Positions 45,408 to 57,483 of a DNA stretch of 64,000 nt are shown here, one piece after another. The position numbers and the translations under genes were made by a program. Position 1 is the stretch's first letter. The number at the start of each line of letters is the position of its first letter. This DNA comes from Lingula anatina (lineage: Eukaryota; Brachiopoda; Lingulata; Lingulida; Lingulidae). The notes under the pieces were generated by a model. It was not told the origin of the DNA. It made no database searches and saw only the letters and a list, made by a program, of their open reading frames with translations. The DNA is taken from positions 154,651 to 218,650 of the forward strand of contig NW_019773714.1 in assembly GCF_001039355.2 (NCBI RefSeq). The letters run 5' to 3'.

Positions 45408-48400
45408 ATGAATACAGATTGCCACAGCAGTTTGCACATTCTTGCCAACCAACTTTGTGACACATACTGCAGAGATGGACGCAAGGCTTTTCTGGTCCAG
45501 CCACGCCTGTCAAAGGCAACCCTAAAAAGAAGGCTACGCAAAAAGTTTTATGAAACTCTTTTCAAACACCAAAAGGGTCCTCACAGGTTAGTTTGTTACA
45601 TGTTGATTGAAAATAAAAGACAATAGACTTGCCCATAATTTACAGCCCATTGATATAGAATATTCTTTCATAGAATTAGTTTAATTGTTTAGTGTTAGTT
45701 AACCTATTCCTAATAGAGCAACGTGAGAATCTTAAAGCTACACTAAGGGCTCATTCCCATTGAAACGATTGGTCTACATAGATTGATCCAACTCTGCAGA
45801 GACTCTTGCTGAATGCAGTCAGTTTACCAGATTAACACACCTCCTCCTGGTGTTGAGTAGAATACAGAAAAGCTGGTGATTATATGAGCATGTTAGAAAA
45901 GAAAAAAAAATGATCTAGGTAGCATAAAAGTGTCAGTGGGAGTGAGCCCTTAGTCACCCATAAATACTGACCAAACCATGACTCTCCCAGGTCAAGGCAG
46001 TAACCAATTACAATGTCATTGAGGTTTGTTCTGTTCTGCCTTTCAGGTGGGGATCTTATTAACTTAATTACCACTTATTATAAACCATCTTATCTAATAT
46101 GATATTATAGTTTGAACCATTTATGATATATTAATTGTAATAACCATAGCTGCTTCTTTGATTTATCTGTAGAGGTTTTGATAATATGAAGACATTTTAC
46201 CTTGACTTTATTGTGTTAAGGCCCCTTTACACTGAATGCGCGTCCTTTCTGCGTTCTTTGTACGACCATGAAACTGGCATAGCTGTGGTCATAGAAAGGA
46301 GGCACAAGCATCTCTCTGGTTGCAGAACGAATGCTCAAGAAAGGCTGGCAGTCGGCACGTGCTATATTATATTTTATTTTACTCTTAAACGGGGCCGCAC
46401 TGCGGGACGCAGAAAGGACGCCGTCCAGTGTAAAGGGGGCTTTACTATGATTTGGTTGCTATGGATGGGGTTACCATGGTTTGGGTTGCCATGGTATTTT
46501 CATATTGCTTAAGTTATTACCTTGAAGGTTTTGACATGGAGTTCATAGCTGAGAACCTTATGCCTTATCATACAGGAGTACATGTATGAAGATGGAAATT
46601 AAACCAAAAAAGCTGCTTAATTATAGGTGAATTGGTCAGCTGGCTCTCTCCCAGAATAAACGGTAATGGATAATCACGTAGACCAACATTACTGAAAGCC
46701 ATGTGAGCTGACCTCTGTCACCTAATTAAAGCTTGATATCTGTTTACAGGTCACATCTGACTGGTTCAGCACCACCGAACCCAGACTTGACACCATGTGA
46801 ACTGACCTGTGTTATCTGATTTAAACTTGTCTTTTATATTTCCAGGTCACCACTGACCGGTTCGGGACCGCTGAACCCAGACTTGACACCATGTGAACTG
46901 ACCTGTGTTGAGCAGGTGTATGTGTATGCCTACAACTTGAGATGCCAGAGGAAATTTGACCAGGCCAACAGATTGGAGGACCTGGTGAAGAAATTACTAG
47001 AAAATGCGGGTAGGAATCATGAAGTAGACTTTGCATAACAAAGATTCCAGTTGATAAAAATTCTTTAGCTTTAGCGTTGAGAAAATTTGTTGTTCAAGAT
47101 AATTTATTAATTGAGTTATAAGTTCTCTTTATTTGGTGTCTACTGTATGTGATTCATGTTCTTAGAGAAATGATGGTGGATATTGAGGAGTGATGCATAA
47201 TTAAAAGTGTTTGGTAGTTTGATGCAGCTAATGGACTAAGTAATCTGGTAATAAATTTGCAATAACTACAGTAGATGTGTTCAATCTTTTTTATTCTTAT
47301 TTCAGGAGAAGAAGAGCAGCAGCATGCCAATGCAGTACTGATATTTCTATTAGCCCTGTCCAACAGTGTCCAGAGCTCAAATCCACCTGTGCTAGGCCAT
47401 GGTGACCAGAAGTTACCTATAGTGTACATCAGCAAGGTGATTCCTTAGCCTGACCTCATGCCTCATGCTACTATGATGATAGTATTACATTGTCAAGTTT
47501 GAGAGTTTGTTAGATGTTGGATTTTGGTGAAAAAAAAAGATTGTTTCACAGAGCAGTGCTATTCACTGGTTTGGGGGGCGGGGCTTCCTTCAAAATTCTT
47601 CTGTTATGCCATATTACATATTTTTATGATATGATATATATATATGTGTGTGTGTACATTTTCCTTATATACTTCAGGAAAGTGAGGCCAGAGTTCTCCC
47701 TGTTGGACCCTCAGTGTATGGGGACAGCAGGCTACCACAGCAGGGTACCACAACTTACATGCAATATCCAAGGTGAAAATACAGTAACAGTATCATTTAT
47801 TGTAACACTTGTGATTTTCTTATCGTTTATAGTTTCACTTTTTGTAAATGGCTCTTTGCTCTTGGCCACATGCTACATGTTAAATATGATTTCGCAAAGT
47901 AAAGGAATTGAAAAAAAATTCTTTTCTCCCTTTTTTTTCTTCTTGCTTCATGAGTAAATGTTCTTATTTCATGTCCAGTCATGAGTTCATTTTTGAATGA
48001 TATTCTTTTTTTTTTTTTTGTATTACATTCCCTTGTAATTTTTTTTTAATTAATGGTAAATATCATACTTATTTCGCAGGTGGGTATTTGAGGAAGCATT
48101 GCCAGTGCAGCCACCTCTTCTACCTTTGGACACAGGTCTGACATTGAACACCGAGGTTAGTTTAGTGGGGATAAATACAACACCTGGCATGGATATGCTT
48201 GTCTTATATTATATTGCTGTATTATTTCAGTAAATAATACCCAGAAAATGCAAGTGATGGACATGAATAATTATTTAATATTAAAATGGAGGATTTTAAT
48301 CTGTAAAACAATAATTTTGAAATGTCAGTTACATTTTTCCAAATTTCACAAATGAGGAGAGAGTGGAACTGATTCTTAATTTTTATTTCAGGTGTTCCAT

Positions 48401-51400
48401 GCAACTCCAGGAAGTCAGTTACCAGGAAATGGTCTCTTCAGGCCAAAGGTAAGTATAGTGTAGGTTAGATAAACAGGAAAGAAGGGTGCAGATTGAAAGT
48501 ATAAACCAGTAAGATGGGTCAGAACTAAAACCATGTGGTACAGTGAGTAACCAAGGTACCTGTTCAGCATTTGCCAAGGAGTCCATTGTTAGGGGCATTG
48601 ATTGTGATATTGCATTGTAAGTCCACTCCTCTTGATAAGTATGAGATATCTTTTACTTTTAATATTGGATTAGAACTATATTGTCTTGCCAGAATTTGAA
48701 AGAGGGGGGAAACCTTTGTACTCCACCCTGACAATGATATAGGATTGCATTATATTTTGAAATGTCAACTGTGTTAAAGCTGAGAGTATATTTTTAATTC
48801 TACCTTTTTCAGCCAAATGTTCATACTGAATTCTCAATTGAATTACATAAAAAGATTAGGATTAAATTTTGTATATTAAGTAAATATGCATCACCTTTAA
48901 ATATGCTTTAGATAATTTGTTATTTTGATTTTTTTAAAGAGTATTCTGGAAGACAGCTATGAGAGAAATCGCCAGTTCACCTTGTTTGGGGGCTTGGTCA
49001 GTGGTGGCCGGTCATCTTCCCTGGACATCAAGCTAGAGGTTCCAGAGTTGAGAGAAGACAGGTTAGGATAGCTTTTGGAATTACCTTTGGTCAAAATTGT
49101 CCTCAGCTCATTGCTGTGTGCAAACTGTACCTGTATGAAAGTTGACAAAGGAGACCTAATAACTGACAGTGCTATAGTTCTCTTATTTGTTTATATCATT
49201 TATTTCCCTGCCATTATTAACATTTGAACTTTGAGCTAAATTGTTTTTTTTTTTTTAATGTGTATCAGATTTACATTATTTCAACATTAACATGACTTTT
49301 TTTTTAACATTTTAATTTTTTCTTTCTGTCAGTATGCCTGAAATTCGAATCCCCAAAATACCCAAAGTACAAGAGGTGAGATTTTGTCAAAACATTTTTC
49401 ATGAAATTTTACCTTATAAATGTTTCTTGTTTTTTACTAATTCATGATTGAGATGTTTTTGATAGATGTCTTCATATTTTAATACTTTGAAAGTTGCTAG
49501 CTTCAGTTAAGTAGAGTAATTATTACCAATATAAAGTTGGGCACTAATGCAGTAAACTTCAGTATCTTTGCTTGTTACAAATGAAAGGTTTCACAAACAT
49601 CAGAAGACGAGGGTTTTATGGAAGGTAGCACACCATCTTCAGAAGTAGCATCATCACCAGTTTCTACACAAGATGGAGCCACCATATGGGAACTGGCATT
49701 AAAGTACACTAGAAATAGGCATTACACTTGGGAGAATGTAGGAAAGTAAGTGCTGCTCTGAAAATATAAACATTGGTTATTGTATCAGAAAGCAAGAAGT
49801 AAACAGAAAATGTTTTTAAAAGTTGTATAACTAGCTATTTTCGGTTCCAGTTCAAAGAACTGCCGGTGTGTGTAAAAAAAGTGTTCCTACTTGCACAGAG
49901 ATTTTTTCCCAATTTTAACATGAAATCCAATTCTTTTCTTTGTGGCTAAGTACTTTGAGTGGTTCTAAAACCCACAGTCATAAGACCAACCCCCTATTAC
50001 TTTTTTTTCCACAACCAAAAGTTACGTCTTCTTGTGTCATGATATGACAAATACAGTAAATTTTGCTTAACTAAAGATTGATACTTGGGTCCATTGCAGT
50101 CTTTGCCAAGACCCATTTTTGATTTTTAAGTTGATTCAATTATATTTATTTTTATCTCCAGAGAACCTGGTCCCACTGAGAGACCCTACATCACTGAGGC
50201 AGGATCACAGGCATTTGACCAGCTTAATGACACACGCATGCAACAGTTGTCATTGGTGGATGCCAAATTCAAACTACCAACCAAAAGGCTGGTTACACAG
50301 AGGCTATTGGTCAAAGATGTGTTGAATCTTTTAATTGGTTTGCCTTCGCATACGTTTCTTTTTGATGAGGTGAGTTGTATCTTTTTTATTATGTCCAAGC
50401 TTGTATGTATTGTGTTAAACAAGATTGAGAAGTGTTTCAAGTAACCGTTTGCAGGTCAAATATAAGAATTATAAGAAAAATTGGTTCAAAATTATTGGAT
50501 TATAAAATATTTTCCCAGCTAAGATAATTATAAGGCCTGTAATTTAATTTGAATTGCTGAAAATAAATTAATTAAAATGATAACCCTTAAACATTACAGG
50601 CACTCCAGACTTTCACAATGAAAGAAGGCACATATTTATCAGGAACCTCTCCAGAAGGAATACAGACTTTGTGCAGTAGTTTCTTGGAGTGTGGCTCCCT
50701 CTACAGTAGATTGAGCACATTTTCTCTGCCACCTGTTGTGAATTCCCTGTACACAGCTGGACTCATATTCCAGGCTTTCACTGAGGCTGTTAGAAAGTAT
50801 CTTCAGCACTATCGTGATGTTGTCTTAAGTGTTCCCGAGGGCATGACGCTGCTGGAACTGAAGGTTTTATTTCATAAAGTTATTATGCAGATGAGGTAAG
50901 TCATGCTTACTTGATGTATGGTCTGTCAGATTCAGAAAACCTGTTTACTTTTTATGCTTTGCACCATGACTTAATGTTGTTTTGATTTGACCTCGTTGAA
51001 TCGAACTTACAGATCTATAAGATTGCCCATGCTGTTCATACTGCATAGATAAATACTCTTTTGTGTGTGTCAATATACAACTGTCACTGTGTCTTTGAAA
51101 TGGTACTCTGAAAAGTTTTGCTTGCCTACATTGTAACTAGAAATATTTGATATTAAGGAAGATTTAATTTTGAGCTCATATCCTTTTTTGGTGATTCCAG
51201 GTACTTGGGAGCACTATGCAGATGTGACACTGGAGGAAATAGTGAAGAAGAATTTCCCACTGTAAGCCTTTTTTTCACAAGAATTATTAGTTACTTAAAC
51301 TAAACCTTAGTAAAAATAATGTGTGGATTATTTTAAAGGTGAAACTTGTTTGGGGAATTTTTTTTAAAGTAACAGTGGAACAATATTCCAGATTGCTCAT

Positions 51401-51905
51401 TTGCATTTGGATATGGCATATATATTTGATTTTTCTTCCAGGGAATCCAGCTCCTGTCTTACCTGTACCAGGAAGCACTGAATGCTGTCAATTCAGACAA
51501 CTACCCCATGCTGCTGTCTCTACTGTGTACTACTGCTGGACCTTATCTTATGTCAGTATTAGATGATTGCATTGGCTTGTATAGGTGCAAGTGTGTTTGG
51601 GTGGAAGAATGTATGCACATGTTTGCACAGGATGCCTGTCAGCCTGTATCTGTTCTTGTTTGCCTCTGTATGTGTTAGGGTGTTTACATGCACGCATGCA
51701 TATGTTCATATTGGTTTATAAATGCATCTGTGTGGGATTAGACATGCCAAAGAAGCTTTTATAACTAGAAATGATTGGTTGTAACAATAATCATTTCTTT
51801 CAGTTTTTATCTTAAATATTGTATTTATACTTAAAGCTTTTTTTCTCCAAAGCCTTACCTGAATGCATTTATATTATTATGATTATTATTATTATTATTA
51901 TTATG

Positions 51906-51938
<33 letters not shown>

Positions 51939-54900
51939 TTTTGTCCAAGGCTGGGTATTCGAGGGAGTGTGCAGAGACATCTATGGAGAGTTACAAATAC
52001 GAGTCAGTGGAGAATATCTACAGCGCAGGGGTAGGCGATGTCTTTGTAGTGAAAAGTCAATGCCTGTTTCACAAAGAGTGTCAAAAAGTCTTTGGGTTTT
52101 GCTTGGATGGCTGAAAGATAGAGGATTATCCAAAGCTGACTTTGCAATATTGTTTTAAGAGCACTTTTTGATAGATTTTTCCTCAATAATGGTTTATTGT
52201 TTTGCAAAGTAATTATTGACAATGTAGTAAATTTTCAGTGCAATAATAATAATGTTAATACTGCTAATTAAATTTGCTGTATTTTAATCCAAATCCCAGA
52301 TCGTAGTTACTGGACCAAAGGCTACCAGTTGTTGGCTGCTGAGACAACCTCCTCTGTGCCATTGTTTCTCACTGATCTGGCCAATGACATCTTTGTGTGT
52401 GGAAAGTCTATCAATCTGCTCAAGCTGTGTTGTCCAGAGGTGAGATTTGTACTTGAACTGTTTAAGTAGATGTGGTAATAGCTTATATACCTCAGGACAG
52501 GAACATTATTTAGAGAATGAGATTGACATGATTTGGTGTTGTATTATGAAGTAGTTGATTATGATTATGATTATCTAGGTGACTTACAGTTGTCTTGCTT
52601 ATTCAGTGTAATCATCATATTTGCATGAATAAATTGGAAAAAATGAAAATCATATTTTATATGGCTGTGTATAGATATTTATTCTGAAGGGCAGGTGAGG
52701 TCTTAAGCTATTAACAGTTTGTCCTGCCAGTTCTTATAAATGCTTGTCACTCAGTGTATTAACTCTAAAAGTGAAAATATTTTTTCACAATTTTCCAGCA
52801 CTTTATGTGTAACATAGATGTCCCCATCCCGCGATTAATGATCACTTTCTCAGAGGAAGAGCTGAGCAGCATAGAACAGAGGTGCCAGATCTATGTGAAC
52901 ATGGTGGAGATGAGGGCAAGGCAGATACTGATGACTAGGTTGGTTTACTTTCGCTGCCAATTTTATGATTTTAATGCATTGATTGTTCCCTTTTGTGTGT
53001 TTGTGTGTGATTTCGTCATATTTTAGAACATGGATGAAGAATGTTTTGATTTTGGTTTATCATTTAGATGTACACTGATTCAATGGTATGCAAGGGCAAT
53101 GAGCATACTTACATTATAATTTTACTTATATTGTAATATCTAGTAATTTTTTTAAAACTAATTCTTGAAGTTAATACAAAATTACCCAATTATACTTAAA
53201 TTCTTAATAAGATTTTTACTGGAAATGCATGTGTGTGTGCATGCATGTTGGCTATACGAAATTAAATAAAAAGAGCATGGTTTGTTCTAGGGAGCAGATG
53301 CTGGAGCGTGTAGTGCAAGCCAGGCAGGATTTGGTACAAAGAGCGCGACAGGCACAGGTACGGGAGATGGACAGATTGAAAGGTAACTATACCTGTCCAA
53401 TACTTTTTTCACTGTAACCTGAGATTTGATAAGATAAGATTAGATTAGCCTGAGATAAGATAGCAGAATCTATCAGAATTTCATATGATGGTAAAATGAA
53501 CACATAAACATTTCAATATTTTTATGTGCTCCTTACCAATATTAAGAGAAGTTGATGTAGAATTGACATTTTATTTAATTTTGCTTCCATTTAATATCTT
53601 TTTATGACCCTTGTTTTTCAGCCAGAATTGAAGAAATAAGAAAAGCAGAAGATATAAAAAAGAGAAAACAGTTTAGAGAATTGAAGGAACAAATGGAGAA
53701 AGATTTGAGAGTAAGCAAATATTGAATTACTATAATTCCTGAAATATGTAAAGAAATCAGAATTAATATGAATTTAAATTGAAAATTAAACATTTTTTTA
53801 AAGTAAATGCCCATAAGCATGAATGGTGTTTTGAGAGATTTTTCTTTTGTATTAACTGAAACTTGTATGCCTAACTCCAATCTTCATCTAACTTGAACAA
53901 GTTTTCTGGTCCCAGATACAAAAAGTCTTTGATATATTTTTATTCAGTGATATTGATCTCCTCCTTTAGTATGTGTTATTTTCTGCTGACTCGTTATTCT
54001 TACCACTGTTTTAGAGGCGAGCCATGGAGGTTGAACAGGAGAAACAAGAGGATCGGGACAGAATAGATGCTCAGTTGAGGAAGGAGGAGGAGGCCGCAGA
54101 AGCTGAAGCTGCTTTGGAGGAGAGAGCAAGGTAGAGGGACATTTACCTAATTTTTTACCCACGTCAGAATTTTAGTTTGATATATTTATATGCTTGGTGC
54201 TTGTGGCTCGGTTTGTGTCAGTGGAGCTGAAGCCAGAGACATGAACTTTTCAAGTCTTATACATTTTTACTCATACTCATTAGATTTATGCAGAATTAAA
54301 ACTTCAAAAATAATATTAATACAACATTTCCTCTCATATTTTTAGGAAATTTTTGTGGTAGTTGTGTGGGAGTGGAAAAAATGATTACAATTTTAGCTGG
54401 CTCCTTGTCAGCTATTTTTTAATAACCTTTTGCCTTTGCACAATTTTGTGCTCTTGGAATACTCCCTAGTTGCTGACTGATTTATTGTTTTCCAGGGAGG
54501 AATTAGTAGAATACTACCAGAAGCTAACAGAGGAGGCAGCGTTTAGAGAGCAGAAGGCACTGTGGCGTGTACGCAGGAGACAGCTGGATCTAGCCAGGCA
54601 GACTTTCCTACAACAAGATGAGGATAGGTGGAGTGCAGAAATGAGGAAGAAACAAGGCAGTGTGGGTGATTCTGTATGTACTGTATTTTAGCTTTAAAGA
54701 AAGAAAAGAAATGGCTTTTTTCTATTCCTCTTTTGTTTTATTTTATTATTTTTGAAGGCAAATAAAAGAAAATGAATGTTCAGTAGAAACTAAAAGAGGT
54801 AATATTATTTATACATTGAAAGTTAAATTTATAAACTTTTTTGTGCTTACTGTTATGAAAATGGAGTGCTGATTATTTTGAGTTATAAAGTTTATGTTGG

Positions 54901-57445
54901 AATTTATATAATTTTTGTATGATACCTACTTAAACGAAATGAAATCTGAAACAATGATTCCTTCAATAAATCACTTTTCAACAAAAATTTCAATTTTAAA
55001 GATGTTTAGACTTCATTTGTAATAATTTCAAAGTTTTTCAGTATTCCACAGCTGGTACAATTTTCTTTTTCCAGATGGCAATACCAGTAGTGCCATCTAC
55101 AGACCAGACCCAACTGGATGTGAGTATGCCCACACTTGAGGGTCCCACAACAACAGATGGCGCCACAAACCTCATGGACTTATCTTTAAGGCATTTGACT
55201 GCTCCTTCAAATCTTCCAAGAGTAACAATCCCTGCCCTTCCTGATGCTGTGGATTCCTGGGACGAAACACAAGTCTCTCGGGGGACAGCTGTAGATGGGA
55301 GAATACCCACAGGAGATCTGTTGAATGTATCACATATAGATCCACCTCAGACTCAAAGCCATACATCAGGACAGGACAGGAATTTGTTGGACATGTCTAT
55401 TGGAGTGCTTCCAAAGTGGGCCCAGAAAGGGGTGTCTGAAGCTGAAGGGGGATCAGATGGGAAAAAGCAGGCTAAGGATGAAAAGAAATTTGATCCAGAA
55501 GGAAAGGAGCTCCCTACCTGGGCCTCTGAGGGTCTGAAAAGACCTCTGGTGCCTGCCTTTGGTTTAGATACATACTCTTCCACTGATCTACCAGGGTGGG
55601 CACGCAATCCTGAGGGAAAGTTGGTTGAAATTGATGATATCGACCTAAATTTTAGATCATCAGTGACTCCGTCAGCTTTGTCCGGGCAGGAGACTGGATC
55701 AAAAGTCACCTCTAATTTGACACAAGAGGCCGCTGCAGGCACAGATGACATTATTACTACAGACTCAAAAGTGAAAGAGGGAGAACAAGCTGATTCTGCT
55801 CAAAAACCAGGAAAAGATGTGATTGATTCTGCTCAAAGAGAAGAGGTTTTATCAAAGTCATCTGATGATACCCAGAAAGTAAAGCAAGTTTCTGTAGCTC
55901 ATCCTAGCAGGGAGACAGAAGACACCACTGACGGGGTGAAAGTTCACAGAAAACCCGTCGCAGGGATGCATGCTGGGAAGGAATCTGCAGAATCCATTTC
56001 AGTTATCCAAACAAGGCACAAGAAAATGGTTGAAGGATCCCACGTGGGACAGCAATCTGAACCTGACATAAAAAAGTCCATCTCCGGCCTACGTTTAAGT
56101 GAACACATGCATGCTGGGAAGGAATCTGAGCCACAGGAATCCGTGATAAAGAAGCAAAGTGCTTTTGGTCACGTTTCAGAAACATCGAGTGAGGAGAAGA
56201 GAATGTTTCCGAGAATGAAGAGAAGAGACGGGTACAGTGCTTTAATGGAGTCTCTGGACACGAGTTTTCAGGTAAAACCCAAGCCACATCTCAAGTTTAG
56301 GAAAGACTTACATGCATCATCTGAATCAGACTCGCAAAAAGACGTGGATCAAGCTCGTCGTGAAAAGTTTAAGGAAATCAACGTGCATGGGCATGTCTCG
56401 CAAGAAACCATGACCAAGGATGATGACGAAGAGAAACGACAAAGAAAATTCCTTGAGAGAAATGTGCACGGACATTCTAGCGTTGAGTCCCAATATGTTG
56501 ATACAGATGAGTTACGGAGGAAAAGATTCCAGGAAATGAATGTCAAAGGTCATGCCTCTGATTCTTCGGTTCAGAGGCTGCTGTATGGAGAGGAGTATAT
56601 GAGACTGGGAAAAGTAACTGAAGAAGGTAAGATTTCTTTTTTCATTCATTTTATTTTAACTTTTTTTATTTAAGGTGTGCAGTATTTCAGTAATTAAAGG
56701 AAAAGTTGGAACATACTGTATAAGTACTAAGAAGACAAAAAGGAAGTTAAAGGGATAATAACTCTTCGTTTCTTCCAAAAAATGAATTTTCCTGGAGTAA
56801 CCAACAATTTTCCCATACTTACCAATGGTTAATGAATCCATTTTTACATTCAAAGTAAGTCCCTGTTTTTTTTTCTAAAAAGTTTGTTTTTTTGTTAAAA
56901 TCTCTTAAGAGATTTTAACAGAGTATAGCCATCAATGGAGGTCACGTGGTCTAAAGACAAGCTCAGATATCAGAATAATAGCTATAACTGCCGTTTTTGT
57001 GGTAAAACAGAATATATTATATTTCTATGAGTTATTCACAATGTTTTTATTGTGAAATATAGATTTCATACGAAGAGTTATTATCCCTTTAATGTAGATC
57101 ATTATTTTCATCATCATCCGTCTATTTTATGAAAAATTGAAACAAATGTCAGGTTCACTCGTGTGCAGTTGGTTATTCTAGACCAGTAAATAGTTGATTA
57201 TTTTATTCATCATTTTTTCACTGGTTTTGTCAATAAATATATATTTGACAAAGACAAATATGGCTTCAGTGACAATGTATAAAATGTATGAAATTCTTAT
57301 AATGTCCCACCCTGATGCTGTTTTTAATTTTGTCCGAAAGGAGAAGAGGATGTGGTCACTTCAGAACAGGTGGACAGAGAGGAGCCAATCTGGACAGACT
57401 TGCTGACCACTGAGCCGTACAAAAGCAGCTTCCCTGAGTTTGGTA

Positions 57446-57483
<38 letters not shown>

